Of a stretch of DNA of 64,000 nucleotides, positions 30,210-42,721 are shown piece by piece. The DNA is from Erythrobasidium yunnanense (Eukaryota; Basidiomycota; Cystobasidiomycetes; Erythrobasidiales; Erythrobasidiaceae): positions 2,403,652 to 2,467,651 of the forward strand of contig BCJC01000001.1 of the NCBI GenBank assembly GCA_001600175.1. The letters run 5' to 3'. The translations under genes and the position numbers were made by a program. The stretch's first letter is position 1; the number at the start of each line of letters is the position of its first letter. The notes beneath the pieces were generated by a model. The model saw only the letters and a program-made list of their open reading frames with translations. It was not told the origin of the DNA and ran no database searches.

Positions 30210-31587
30210 ATGAAGTTCTCCTCCACTGTCGTTGCTCTATCGGCTGCTGCTCTTGCCTATGCACAGGGTAATCTGCCCGTAAGCTAGCTTCCCCTAGAAA
30301 GCTTTCATACAGATTTTACTGACTTCTACTGCTCTTTCTCTAGATCATCAACACTCCTGCTTCGCTCGTCCAGTACGCCTTTCTCTCAGCTTGTCTGACG
30401 TCTCCCTCCCTCAACGGCCTTGGCTGACTTTGTGACGCCACTCCCCGCTTTCCTTCATAATGGATTCATTATGACTATGACAGGTGCCAGCCAGCTCTCA
30501 TCTCCTTCAGCGGTGGTGTAGCTCCCTACTTCCTCAGCATCCTGCCCGCTGGACAGCCCGCAGCGACTCCCATCGCCTACCTCCCAGATCAGCCCGCAGC
30601 AGGTGAGAAAGCTTATCATTGAGCTCTAGACAGGCGCAAGATGCTGACATTGCATTACAGGCTCATATACATGGACTGTCAACTTGGCTGCTGGATCCAA
30701 CATCACCCTCTCCATCCGTGACGGAAGCGGTCAGCTCAACTATGCTGCACCCTTGGTCGTCCAAGCTGGCCCCGACTCATCCTGCGTTGGAGTAGTCGTC
30801 AGCGGTGCTGCTACCGGTGCTGGTGCAGGCTCCACTGCTCCCGTCGGCACATCTACCGCCGTCTCGTCAATCGCTACCACTGCTGCTCCTTCCACCGTTA
30901 CTGCTGTCACGTCATCTGCATCTGCTGCTACGTGAGTTTTTAACACTTCATTCGATCTGATATCAGTCTGAAGATGCTAATTTTTCCAGCAATGCTAGTG
31001 TCACCGCAGCTTCTGGCACTCCTACTTCCACCATCAACGGCACTTCTGCGACATTCAACTTCACCTGCACCCAGGGTCTGTTGACATACGGCATCACCGT
31101 TGCTGAGCTCCAGGGAGTACCTCTCTCCGAAGTCGTAGCCTACACCCGCAACTGGACTGCAGCTGCACCAGGAACAGCCTTGAACACGACTGGACGAGGT
31201 GTTGGCGCTACGCGTGCTTACCAGATCGGCACGAACGTCACCATCGAGGAGACTCTGCGCCTCAACAGCACCAACCGAACGACCGGAGCTCTTCACCAGC
31301 AGTGGAACTTCACCAACGAGGAGCCAGTAGTCTTCTCTCCCCAGTTGACGCTCTACGACGCCTTCAACGACTTAACAGTCTACACCAACGAGACTTCAAA
31401 CGTCACTTCCGTCCAGTACTTCATCCTCGGATGCTTCAACGACCAGGCTGCTGGTCTTACCACCCTCGCTTCCCTGATCAACGAGTCTGTTGCATACTGG
31501 GCTCAGCAGATCACCATGATGGGATCAAACTCGACCATGTCGGCAGCTGCTGTCCCCGCTAAGGTCAGAAGGGTCGTCCGTCTTTAA
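30210..31587 (+). CDS. Secreted, heavily glycosylated protein with Ser/Thr-rich stalk
   Basis: Signal peptide MKFSSTVVALSAAALAYAQ, then IINTPASLVQ-CQPALISFSGGVAPYFLSILPAGQ and GSYTWTVNLAAGSNITLSIRDGSGQLNYAAP, the same domain as in the gene at 28,502. After a Cys (DSSCVGVV) comes a Ser/Thr/Ala-rich linker (VSSIATTAAPSTVTAVTSS). A second domain follows with about ten N-glycosylation sequons (NGT, NFT, NWT, NTT, NVT, NRT, NETS) and Cys in FNFTCTQG and FILGCFND. The end (AKVRRVVRL) is basic, and I see no clear GPI signal. Five exons with 50-70-nt introns. It is probably a wall-associated or secreted protein; the function is unknown. Confidence 0.8.
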
Positions 31588-31882
31588 ATTAGTTAAATAT
31601 GGACAATCGCTACGCGCTCCTCTCTTAGTTGATTAGTTCGGATAAAGAAAATGGACATTCTCAGCCTCTCTCTGTCAATAGTCGTAAATAGCAAAGGTCT
31701 TGTGCCTCTCCTTAATTAGTCTCTCTCTTCCCTCTCCCGCATTACAGCGCTCTTTCCATCTGTGTATCCATTCCATTTCTACTGCAATCATCTCACGTAT
31801 CTACCAGCTTTCATCTCCTGCTTGCATTTCGCTTGCTCAGTCTTTCAGGTCACGTTTCGTTTGCTCTTACGCACAAAGCACA

Positions 31883-32999
31883 ATGTCGCGGCCAGAACAT
31901 ATCGCGCCGCCGGAGCTTGTGAGATAGCCTTGCTACTGGTCAATACTCAAGCTGAACGAGAGCCCGCAGTTTTACGGCGACAATGAAGCGTCGAAGTACA
32001 CGGGCAAGCAAGTTTTTCTGGCCGGGCTCGTCATGTAGAGAGAGCGCAAGAAGACTGACTTTATACTGGTGTAACAGTTCACGTATTCAAAACATCCAAG
32101 CGAGCATGACAGAGCGGTGTATCGAGCTTCTGGCCATGCCGACCTATGCCTCTGATCCCGAGCTTCCCATACCAGCTTTATTACTCGACATAGGCTGTGG
32201 CTCTGGTCTTTCTGGCGAGATACTATCAGAAGAAGGTCATCAATGGGTCGGAGTGGATATAGCGCCCTCTATGCTGCAAGTTGCCCTAGAGAGGGAAGTC
32301 GAAGGCGATTTGTTCCTGCATGATATCGGACAAGGGTTTGGGTTTAGAGCAGGTAGCTTCGACGGGGCAATCAGGTGGGCGCATCTCGTGTATGCATCAG
32401 CTATTTTTAAGCTGAGTTGTCGCATTTGATTATTAGCGTCTCTGTCCTGCAATGGCTCTGCAACGCCGATAGATCCGTCAATTCACCACCACAACGCTTG
32501 GCACGTTTCTTCAACTCCCTCTTCGCATCTCTGACACGCGGCGCCCGTGCAGTCTTCCAGTTCTACCCCGAGTCCGACGACCAAGTCAATCTAATCATGG
32601 GGATAGCTACAAAAGCAGGTTTCACAGGAGGTCTAGTGGTCGACTATCCCAATTCAAAGAAGGCAAAGAAGTTCTACTTGGTTCTTATGAGTGGGCCGAG
32701 CAATAATGCGAATATACCAAAAGCGCTAGGCGTGGATGATGGAATGAGCGTAGATGAAGTCCAGTATGAGAAGAGGAGAGAGAAGAGCTCGGGCATCAAG
32801 AAGAGAAAAGTGAAAAGAGGTATACTGGAAGGCGACAAAGACTGGATCTTGCGGAAGAAGAGTCTGTACAGACAGAGAGGAAAGGGTGGTGTTCCGAACG
32901 ACTCCAAGTCAGTCGCAGGCCTGCATTATATCCTATGCGAGTCACTGATGTGGGTCTGTTTGCAGATACACTGGCCGGAAGCGCAAGGCCAACTTCTGA
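31883..32999 (+). CDS. BUD23: 18S rRNA (guanine-N7) methyltransferase BUD23
   Basis: SAM-dependent methyltransferase that, with Trm112, makes m7G1575 (yeast numbering) in 18S rRNA during 40S biogenesis. It has MSRPEHIAPPELV at the N terminus, FYGDNEASKYT across a short intron, and SAM motif I LLLDIGCGSGLSGEIL. Further blocks are [82 protein letters not shown] and the basic tail KDWILRKKSLYRQRGK..SKYTGRKRKANF. The last intron ends at tttgcag and joins DSK to YTGRK. The stop is at 32,997-32,999. Confidence 0.9.
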
Positions 33000-33125
33000 T
33001 CAAAAACTTGCTTTCTGCCTATGTTCGTTTACATGTTCGAGCGTATCACTCAAAAGTCGTTGTATAGATACATTTCCACGTCTTAAAATCGTTATCTTCT
33101 CCCTCGACTTGCTGTTATTGTACCG

Positions 33126-33829
33126 CTACGACTTGGCGTTCTCCAGGAAATTGCGGACTGCCTCCTCGTTCACGAATCCTACAAATCTAGAAAACTCCTT
33201 GCCGTGCTTGAAAGCGATTACGGTGGGCAGGGAGCTGACCTGCAAGCCGAAATCAAAGATGAATCAGCAAAAGAGGTCGATGGATCGGGTACCAGAGGAG
33301 TCGAGGAAGGGCGGTAGGCGGAGGAGTCAGAGCAAATGAACGGTTGGTCGCATCATCGCCTGAGATAAAACAGGCGCAGATATCTCAAGTAGAATATGTA
33401 AAAGTATGTAGTTCGGGTCATCGTTCTGAGATTTTGGGATTGGGAGTGGGAGTAAGGAAAGGACGCTGAATCTACCTTGTACTTTGCCGCCAGCTCAGCT
33501 TCATTGTCTGTATCGATCTTGAGGTAGTCTGCATCCTTGTCGTCCTTCATGACCTTCTCTAGCACTGGATCCAGCATCTTGCACGGCGGGCACCACTGCA
33601 AACCCACCGTTAACATCAGATTTCGATAGTGAAACGTATGAATATACGGTACCTCTGCATGAAAGTCCACAATCGTAAGGTTGTTTCCTGCCACCACATG
33701 CTGCTGGAACTTTGCGCTGTCTCCTTCGCCCAACATCACCCTCCGGCTCGCCGTAACGCTCATCGCTCGTCGTGACAGCGCTGTCCTCGTCGCCAGCGTC
33801 GTCGCTCGTTTCTGCGCAAAAGACAGCAT
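33126..33829 (-). CDS. Mitochondrial thioredoxin with WCPPC active site
   Basis: Thioredoxin fold: ltIVDFHAE-WCPPCKMLDPVLEKV, DADYLKIDTDNEAELAAKY, the cis-Pro in VSSLPTVIAFKHG, and FVGFVNEEAVRNFLENAKS. The active site is WCPPC rather than the usual WCGPC, read across the exon join (intron between HAE and WCPPC). The first residues (MLSFAQKRATTLATRTALSRRAMSV) are rich in Arg/Ser/Ala without acidic residues, as in a mitochondrial presequence, so I choose Met at 33,829. The in-frame Met at 33,889 would leave only 7 bp to the divergent gene at 33,897. It is likely a matrix disulfide reductase. Confidence 0.85.
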
Positions 33830-33896
33830 TTCTCGTATAATTGGGCTGGTTTTGGCGTCCGCAAGAACCGCAATCTGATTATATCGCAATATAAAT

Positions 33897-34600
33897 ATGT
33901 CTGCCTACAACCCTGCGCAAGATCCCACTGCGAATGTCAACGTCCACGTAACATCACCTGCGAGCCCGAAACCGCAGCTTCATAATATAGACACTGGCCT
34001 GTACCGGCAGCTGCTAGCGGGCAGAGATGCCAGTAATGCTACGGCAAGCAGCGCGACAGAGAACATATTCAATCATCTGAACACTATCCAGCAGCTACAG
34101 GTGAGCTGAAAAAACTCCAGCTGCTTTGGTTTCAGACTCGCTAACGTTCATTCCCGGTCTGTGTAGAGGGACATCACGGCAGAGCATGCTCAACTTGAAA
34201 GCCTAGATACATCAGATATCAAGGTGAAGGCCGAGAATAAGCGATCTAGCATGGAAGATGCTTCGTTAGGTCAATCAGCCGATAGCAGTACAGCTCGGGA
34301 TAAGCGCAATCAGGAAGGGAGAAATGCAGCCGCTGCAGAAGCATACGATAATCTAGCTGCTGGATTCAAGGAGAGACAGAAGGGCGTGGAGAGTATCATG
34401 GACAAGGTGAGCCGATTTAAGGCCTCCAGTTCCGAAAACAGGCTGATGGCTCGCCAACACAGCTCGCTCAGCTATCGAAAGCAGTCAAGGATTTCCACGC
34501 TATTCCTCCTCCTGTCCTGTTTCCTGACTCAAGAATGGTTAAGTCGGGCATTATGGTGGATACACCTTTGGCTATGTCGCCCAAGCAAGGCCCACCTTGA
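33897..34600 (+). CDS. Unknown coiled-coil protein
   Basis: I do not recognise the family. Three exons join into about 190 residues: an N-terminal disordered part (MSAYNPAQDPTANVNVHV), a helical segment LYRQLLAGRD..ENIFNHLNTIQQLQ-RDITAEHAQLESL, a charged part, then AYDNLAAGFKERQKGVESIMDK-LAQLSKAVKDFHAIPPP, and an end MVDTPLAMSPKQGPP (in part). The long amphipathic helices suggest a subunit of a complex. It is divergent from the thioredoxin gene over a very short gap (67 bp with the start chosen there). Confidence 0.65.
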
Positions 34601-35018
34601 GCCGCGGTCTATCTTCCGAGACCCGTGTTCCTCGGCATAACCTCATTGTGTCTTCGCCTTGTCGCCCACCATGGGCCGAGGAGCTCACTCTGGCTGGCTG
34701 CATCCCTCAGACCTATGCTCGCTGGCTATGCGTCCGTCAAGCTCATACGCATCCCTATCAAGTGGTGATAATTTGGTCCATTTCGCTATAGGCTCAGCCT
34801 CGAGCATCTGCAGTCGATCATCATAAGACAGAAGGGCTCGCATCAGCAAGTCCTGCTGGCCGCAGCGTAAGCCAGCGAAGGGCTTCCGTGTGTATATGCC
34901 GTAGCAGATCGATAGCAAATATCGTGTCGACATGTAGCGTAGCCTTTGTAGCAATTTATCGAACGCGTAAAGTGGCGGAGTTAGACAATCATCTTTTTTA
35001 CTCTCTCACCATCTTTGA
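34601..35018. other. Intergenic region
   Basis: These 418 bp lie between two plus-strand genes. No feature is recognised. Confidence 0.3.
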
Positions 35019-36663
35019 TTGATGCGAGTAGCGGTTGCACTTCAAGAACAAGCAGCTCTTTCATGCGCACTCTGTCGCAGAAGGCTACTGAAAGCCCAAG
35101 CTGCTGGAGTTGCCCGAAGAACCGCTCTAAATCGTGCATCAGTGCACACGGAAGCAAGCAACAGCCATGATGCGTCAAATTCAGAAAGTGCTGGACCACA
35201 ATCTGCTGCTGCTGCACATATCCTTGCCCAGGCGAGAATAGAAGAAGCCGACTTGTCGCCGAATGCTGGCCTGAGTGCACGACTTCTGGAAAGCCAGAAG
35301 AAGGAGATACCATGGCAAGGCGAAGAGAGTGTGCGTCTCATCTCGACGCAATCGGCAAAACTCCCTGCTGATCTGACTTCGCGGTACACCAGATAGAGGA
35401 TGCTGTACTTCGCATGCTGATGGACAAGTATAAGCCACTACGAGTACCTGGAACAGTTCGCAAGATTCAGCAACCCTCAGACGAGCCTGTGCGACTTCCA
35501 GAAGCTCCAAAAGCACCGCGCGTCATGACTGCTTCAGGCGACGTAGATCAGTCTGCACCAGGATATCAATGGCAAGAAGGTGATCCACCTCGTTTCCCAT
35601 GGGAGCATACCTTCAAGTCTCCTGCCGATAAAGACGGCAAACCACTCGTCAAGACAGGCGTTCTTGTCAGATCTACCACACCACCATCTAGATCTGCAGG
35701 CTCTCTTTCACACAACAAAGGATCGCGACCTTCAGCAGGAGATATAGCAGCAAGAGTTTTCAGAGCAAAAGACGCTTCGATCGATTATGCGAGTGGATCG
35801 ACGGACGTCGCAAAGGCAAAAGCGGCTCTAGGCATGAGAGGAAGAGGTAATGATTCTGGCTTGAAAGCGAAAGCTTCAGGTGGAAGTTATAGACCTATGC
35901 CTACTAGTATTAGGGCATGGAACAGTCTGGTAGATGAGAAGATAGAGCTGGCGAGGCAGCAAGGCTTGTTCAAGACCGTCAAGGGGAGAGGAAAGCCTTT
36001 AGTACGAGATGATCATGATAGCAACGTAAGTATTGATTGACTATATACTTGCATAGTTATTTTGCAATGCTGACGCAATCACCATCACCGCAGCCTTTTA
36101 TCGGTCGAAGCGAGTTTCTGATGAATCGCATCATCAAGAAACAAGAAGCTGCTCCACCGTTCGTCGAACTACAACGAGAGATGCGCACCGAACTCGATGG
36201 CTTTCGTGCACGCCTTCGTGCGACCTGGATTCGGCGTGCAACCCGGATCCTGAGCTTGCAACCTCTTACGCCATCCGTCATAGAAGGTTCCGGTCAGTTC
36301 AGAGACGAAGACTGGGCAGACCGAGAGAAGGGATACCACGAAAATGCGGTTGCAGGCGTCAATTCCATGATCCGCAAATATAACATGGTCGCTCCGCAGA
36401 GTGTGCGGATGTCAACTACAAGCGTGGACGCAGAGTTGGCTCTCTGCTATAAAGATTGCGAAAAGCTCATCAAGGAGGAACTGAAGCGGAGATCGAAAGC
36501 TGGTTTAAGTGGTCCAGTATCCAGCACGTTGCTGCAGCAGAAACAGAGAGAAAGTCAAGGTCGCACAATGGAGGAACAAACTGCCGTCCGAGAAACAATG
36601 CTCAGTGCTCTGAGGCGCTTGACGAGAGACATCTTCTCCAAGGGAGCATCGCAATCTGTGTAG
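35019..36663 (+). CDS. DnaJ homologue subfamily C member 28-like (DUF1992) protein
   Basis: The DUF1992 domain is clear: PTSIRAWNSLVDEKIELARQQGLFKTVKGRGKPL, then after an intron PFIGRSEFLMNRIIKKQEAAPPFVELQREM (in parts), and further down ENAVAGVNSMIRKYNMVAP. There is no J domain, as in many fungal members. Human DNAJC28 is mitochondrial or Golgi-linked, and the role is poorly known. The first exon starts at 35,019 with a basic, Cys/Arg-rich leader (ALCRRRLLKAQAAGVARRTAL) that may be a mitochondrial presequence. A 60-nt intron joins GEES to IEDAVLRMLMDKYK. The C-terminal 200 residues are basic and helical and end FSKGASQSV. Confidence 0.8.
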
Positions 36664-36834
36664 CATATGATAGTTTGCATGTATCGAGAGCATTGAGTCC
36701 TAGAGCTAATCTTCTAGATATCTGTGAAGTCGTGTATACTGTTGCAACGACAAAGTATTTACGCCCCCGCCTGCTAGCCCGCCGTTTGCTGCCCTTTTAC
36801 CGAATACTAAATCTATAGTGCGAGTTTACGATTG

Positions 36835-39800
36835 CTACTGATTTGTTGGATACCAAGTGCCGTCTTGCGATGTGCTGTACATCCCATTTGTAGACTGTCC
36901 GGGCCCTGCATATGTGTAGCCCATAGACTGCAAAAGCACAGATGGATCTGGATGGAAGAAGTGCGAAGTATCCCATGATATAGGTGTTTGAAAGTGTGAC
37001 GATGGTGCAGCAGGCGTATCAAGGGCGAGCGGATGAAGTGCCGAATAGATGGACCCTTCACCACTATCTCCTGTAACCATTGCGTGCGAAGACAGTATAG
37101 GGGGAGCGGCTTCATGTCGGTCACTGAAACCATATAGAGGCTGATTGTTGTTGTACAAGGTCTGGCCATTGGCAGGGGGTTGCGGGTGATGCAGCAGCGG
37201 TATGGTTGCAGAAGTAGTTCTAGCAGGTCTAGAGCCACTGTCTAACCCATTCGATGTGTTACTGCGTTGCCCATTAAACAGCCGGGAAGAGGGTGTCTTG
37301 CTGCTTAGGTCAGACTGTGAGCGTGATAGCGAAATCCGCTTCTCTGCAAGGGCATCGTGGGATGCTATAGACTTTGCAATTCGCTGCGTGATGGAGGGAC
37401 TTAGCGTTCCTGTGAACATTGTGTTTGGAAGTAGAGCCAACTGACCTGGAAGACGCTCCCTACAGGCTCTGCTCTCTCGTCGCCATGCGCGGTAACACTG
37501 TTGCGTCTCGATCTCGCTGATACGCGCTTGGCTTTCTCGGCCTCTACAAGGTTCTCGATGACTTGCATGGCTGCGAAAGCGAAGTTGCGGACGGGAGGAT
37601 AGCACGATTTAGTTCTAGCTTGCAGGATTGACTGGATCCCTGGTATTTCCGCTTTCTTGATCTCCAGGACTTCGTCCGAGCAGCCGCCGTCTATAGCTTG
37701 ATATAGGTCGATGAACAGTACAATGGCAGCGCTGAGCCACCTGCGGACATGTTGCTAAGCAAGTGCGGAAGGTGTTCTGAGCAAAGCAAGGGACTAACCT
37801 CATAGACGTCCACCAAAACCGTTCATCGACTATGCTGTCCTGAAGATGCAAGCGCGAGTCGCAGATGACCTTTGCCGACTCCAAGCAGATCTTTGTCGAC
37901 AACGCATAGCGACTGTCGCTGTACCCTCGCACCTGATTGAGCCGAGGTTCAGGATTGTTGCTAATCAATAGAAGAAGCTACACATACCATGTATGGACGA
38001 TGTATGTGCAGCAGCTGTCCGTGTATATCGGCCAAGAAGGCCCATTGTCGCCCTACGAGTGCGCTCAGTAAGGCTAAGAACGGAACGGACATCTGTATAT
38101 ACTTACAGACTTGCAGTTTATAGCTTCCATAGTCACTTGCATCGCCGGACATCGGATTCGCAGGCGCACCCTGAGCAATTATACCCTTAGCGTTACAGCA
38201 ATTGGCTGGCTCGGTGCACAACACTGCTTACTGCAAGCCATTTCCGGAGCTCCATGTCGACGACCATGACGTGGCCATGCTTCTCGGAGGCGCTCATATT
38301 TGCGGGCAGCAACATGAGACCCCGGAATGTTTCGGCTAAGACCCATCGAACGAGAAGCGATGATATGTTTGTAAGCCTCCAGACCGGCTTTTCCTGCAGC
38401 GGCTCTTTCGCGAGATCGATGTCGTCTATGTTCAGCGGCACGACCGTCGTAAAGGGCGTAGAGGCTAAAGGCAGAGTGAGCCCCATTCGCACGCTGTGGG
38501 AAAAAGCGTAAGTGAATACAGATCGGAAGGCTTGAAGCTACTTACGCATATACGTGCTCCCTGTTGAGATCTTGTCAGCTGGCCCTTGGCTGTTGGCAAA
38601 TGTACTCACAAGACGACTAGGGACATCCATAACCGCCGGCCAACCTGGATCTTGACCTGATTGTGACCTTTCGGTACAGCGGGGTCGTCTTCGAGCATCC
38701 TGATATAAGGCCACGTCAGTGCCACGTTTCCGTTCGATAAGTCGGCAATTACCTCGTGGAGTCACTTGACAGCTCGTGCAGGCCCATCAGCTGAGCCAGT
38801 CTAATCGCAGCTGCATTCCATGGTGCTGTGCAAGCTCCATGAGCATCTTGTCTTTTTCCCTGCTCATCCTGACTCACCGCCAGCAGGATCTTTGAGCGTT
38901 GACATCGTCTGATAGCCATTGAGCAGAATGATAGTCTACGAAGCACGTATGATATTAGCGCACAGCAGCGATGCGTAGGCCCGAGCTTGTCTCACTTGTA
39001 GTGTACGGATCTGAGGCTTTCGAAGCCAGTTCGCAGCCTTCAGGAGCTCCTCGACATCGTCGACCCAACCTTGTGCACGAACCAGATCTTCTGGAAGAGC
39101 AGTCTGGGTGCCTGATAGGTGGACTGGCAAGGGCAGCTCTGCTACCTGGACGCCTACAGACCAGATACTGTTCAGCTTATGGGTTTGTGCGTAAGCTATT
39201 TGCGGCTTACCAAGAGCTAAAGTCTGAAGATACAGAGCGAGCCAGGCCGGATCGACTAGATGATCCTCGCCTCGCTCTCGTAAACGCCAGAAATGGGCGT
39301 ACTCATCCTCGAACAAATAATTGATATGGACGTGCCAGTAGCCATCCAAGAATCGGAAAAAAATATCAATAAGAAAATCGCTATGGGCTTTCGTTGGAAA
39401 AGTCGCAGCGCGCAGAATACGGCTGCGTATCCGCGAAGATCGCTGAACTGCGAAAGCATCTCGCTCGATATCTTCTTCGAGAAGTATTGTAGACTTGTGA
39501 GACCTTGTGTCAGCACCCAGAGTTGACAACTACAATTTCGACAATTGTCAGCTCAGTTCTGCTTTCTGATTATCCTGGAGCTCACCTTGGGAGACTCTAC
39601 AGGCGGCTTGGCACGCTGAGTATTGCATAGTGACTCAAGCACCAATGCAGCAGCTTCTGTGGCATCCGGAATGCCCAATATGTTATTGTTGCTATTGTCG
39701 GCCGACTCGATCTTGGGCTGGATTGATCCTTTCGCGGTCGCATTGAGAGAGTCCGTGTCATTGTTTGCTTGCGAAGAGGGCGTAGAATGCGTTGCCTGAG

Positions 39801-40221
39801 CAGCTTCGAGCTCTTCGATGCGGGATTCGAGGACACGGAGCCTCTCGAGTACCATGCTGCTGGAAGGAAACCCAAGCATCGGTCTATTTCTCTTGTATAT
39901 CGTTCATCGCACAGCTTACGCGCTGTCATCTGACTCTTTCGCTGCAACGAGTGAGCATTTGTCGCCTTCACCGCGCTTGCAGCATTGCGAGCAACCTCCG
40001 TCCTGTCTATCGCACTTGATCTTGCGCTTGTTACATGCAATACAGGATCTCAGAGGGCGCAATCTTGTGATCTTCTTCTTCTTGAAAGGCGGCTCTAGCT
40101 CGCCGGGACTTTGCAAAGGCTGCCCGACGTTCTCAGAGGTTTCGCTGTGGATTTGGGCATCATAACCATTGACAGTTTCGTATTGATTGGCGGTAGTTCC
40201 GCCGTAAGTCTCGTCCATCAT
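36835..40221 (-). CDS. Zn2Cys6 transcription factor, copy A of a divergent pair
   Basis: Fungal binuclear zinc cluster regulator. The DNA-binding motif is RSCIACNKRKIKCDRQDGGCSQC..C (CX2CX6CX6CX2CX8C), preceded by a basic stretch (FKKKKITRLRP). A short intron joins DDSA to SMVLERLRVLESRIEELEAAQ, a dimerisation coiled coil. The middle carries a fungal-specific regulatory domain (FLIDIFFRFLDGYWHVHINYLFEDEYAHFW, WLALYLQTLALG). The C-terminal 250 residues are low-complexity (HHPQPPANGQ, HPDPSVLLQSMGY) and may activate. Many exons lie between 39,530 and 37,600, and I did not fix every join. The target genes are unknown; it shares a 163-bp promoter region with another factor of the same class. Confidence 0.8.
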
Positions 40222-40384
40222 GGCATGTCAGGAATCTGTCAGAATCGGTTAGTCGCAGGTTGACCTCTTTACGCCGACTTTGGGCTGAAAGTCTTGAAAG
40301 CTTTCAGGACATGCTAACATGAACAACTAAAGAAGAACGAGCCCTATATCAAGCAAGAAAACTACCTGATCCTGCTGGGAAGTT
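40222..40384. promoter_or_regulatory. Divergent promoter of two Zn2Cys6 genes with a palindrome
   Basis: These 163 bp lie between the two start codons. They contain the perfect 12-bp palindrome tgaaagctttca (40,295-40,306) inside a longer ctgaaag...ctttcag arrangement (40,285-40,307). This is a plausible dimer-binding site, perhaps for autoregulation. The longer word gaaagtcttgaaagct also occurs in the divergent promoter at 53,765-53,917. Confidence 0.45.
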
Positions 40385-42721
40385 ATGGCCGACGAAGCGG
40401 AGCGAAAGCGGAAACCGCCTCTACACAGGGGACAGGTAGCTGGCTAGCAGCTTCCGAACGCACGTTCGCCGGTACTGACGCTACGCTGCATGTGACAGGC
40501 TTGCGCTGCTTGCAAGCGGAAGAAGAGAAAGTGTGACGGTGGGCCTACCTTTCAGCGACCTTACAAGAACCGCACCTAACCATGCCTTGCGATGTTCAGC
40601 CAGGAAACCTGTATGCACACCCTGCCAGACCTCGTCAGCCCTCTATCAAGAAGAACCCGTTTGCGAATGGCCTACAAATCTGGCATCGCCGGGTGACGGA
40701 GTCGCATCCGCATCTCCCTCGCATCTCGAAGGCAGCACAACGTCCCCTCCCCCAACTGACAGGCCAAACAAGGTTAGGAAACAGAAAGTGCAAGCGGAAG
40801 GGGACGGCCCAAGTGTCGAGAGTCTTTTGGCACGCATCGCCGAACTAGAACTGGCTCTTCTCGAGGCAAACTCGCAAGGCGCAAGTAGACTAGTCCCTAA
40901 GGCGGAGACCGCTGTCAGTACCCCTCCCTTGACAAGCGGACCTTCTGCCCCGCCTTCATCTCTGGGATCTCCGCATGTTTCCTTCAATCAGCAAGCAGAA
41001 CCAGCAGATGCCAGAAAGATCCTCAATCAGCCTACAGCAGCTCTCCCTAGCCCTTCCACACCGAACTCGCTTGTGAGTTCAGAGCACTTTACAGTACTTC
41101 CGAATCGCTGACTGTTTCATCAAGTTCTGGACAGCATGGCCTTTTGATCTGCCTCCTCTCCGAGTCGTTCGGCCACTATGCGAAGTAGCCCTTTCGATGA
41201 TACAGACATCCTATATCCTCTCCTCCGATTCTTTCTTCCATTCTCTCGCTCTGCCTCCAACTGATCCCCGCTTTCCTTCTACTGGCTTGTTGCACGCTAT
41301 GTGCACACTTGGCTCTATGATGTCTCCTCTACCAGCGGATGCCAACGAGTACTGGCGATCAAGCCCTTCTCCCTCTGTCTACCACTTTCGATGCGCAAAG
41401 GCCGCCCTGGCGGATTACAAAATGCACAACATACTGGACAACTGTAGAGCATCACTACTATTGACGATGTATTCATTCGCTGTCGAGCAGTTCGTGGACG
41501 TCTGGCAGCTTGTGGGCACTTCTGCTCGGAGCTTGGCGCCGGCTGGACTTAATGTAAGGTCTGCTTACGCTTTATGCCTGACTGTTGTTTAACTCGAGCT
41601 ACAGCACGTCCAAAACAACTGTGCTCTGCCTTCTACCAAAATCTCGGTCACTCCAGGACATTTTCTGCGAAAGCCTCCTCTTGCGGCGAGCGCAGTGGAT
41701 GACTATGATGTCTTCTATCGGACGACCACTATGTGGCAGATATTCATGGTGGAGTAAGCACGGTCGGGTGGTCCTAGCATGCTGTTGGCTAACGTATGTA
41801 TTGCAGCGTGTGGATGAGTGCTTGTTCCGGATGGAGTGCTGCACTGTCGCTGGAAGATATAACGTCCTTGCTACCCGTCTGGCCGTCAGATGCTTCCGTG
41901 TGTCTGGACTATCCCCATTGCTGCGTTTGCTAACCAGTCGTCATTGTCTATCATCAGCCGCTGGATATCGTTCTCAACCAAGTTTCGATTGACCCGCACT
42001 CTCCACTCTTCTTCACCAATCATTTACAATCACCCATCCTCTCCTTGCACCTAGCCATCAAATCAATGATTCTGCTGTCTCAGATATCGGCTTTCCTGCA
42101 ACGAGCAACCTTACCAAGCCACATCATCAGCCCAGAAATCAAGCATAGGATCCGCGAATCTCAAGCTTTCGTACAATGTTGCGAAAAAGTCCTGGCCTTC
42201 CAACGCGCTTTTCCTCTAACCGTCACCAACCCGATTGATCAACTGCCGGACGGCAGGCTGGATGCCAATCTTATCAACGCGCATGTTGTGCCCTTCGTGT
42301 GAGTCGCTGCGCCTATACTTACAAATCGCTCAGGCTGATGAGTACCCTATGTAGAGCACTCCTGCTACTGCACGAGCCTTTTATCTTCAACCAGGAAGAT
42401 GTAGCATTCAAGCTATCTGTATCATCTGCCAACTCTATCTATCGGATCGCGAGCGCTATATACGCACACTCGCAAGACCAGATAGTGTACTATTTCACAC
42501 CGATCAACTACTGCTACATGGTCGCTGCCCGCACGCTCATTCGCGCTATGCGCTTTAAAGAAGATGAAGGAGATGCAGCGGGGGCAGCAGATTTCAGACT
42601 CAGAGTCGAGTTCTTGTTAGCTCGCATTACACCCCTTTCATCGAGAAGCCCGCTTGTAGCGTCATGCTTAGGCATGCTGGAGATGCTCATTCGAGATTCA
42701 ACGCCCTGGCATCGAGGGTGA
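40385..42721 (+). CDS. Zn2Cys6 transcription factor, copy B of a divergent pair
   Basis: The N terminus MADEAERKRKPPLHRGQ is spliced to ACAACKRKKRKCD and then, across a second 60-nt intron, to ARKPVCTPC..EEPVCEW. This gives CX2CX6CX6CX2CX11C with the typical final CxW. A coiled coil (VESLLARIAELELALLEA) and a Ser/Pro linker follow. The fungal transcription factor domain starts after a 53-nt intron (NSL-FWTAWPFDLPPLRVVRP) and continues FHSLALPPTDPRFPSTGLLHAMCTLG, VWMSACSGWSAALSLED, FTNHLQSPILSLHLAIKSM and INYCYMVAARTLIRAMR. It is typical of fungal regulators related to carbon or secondary metabolism; the targets are unknown. Confidence 0.82.
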
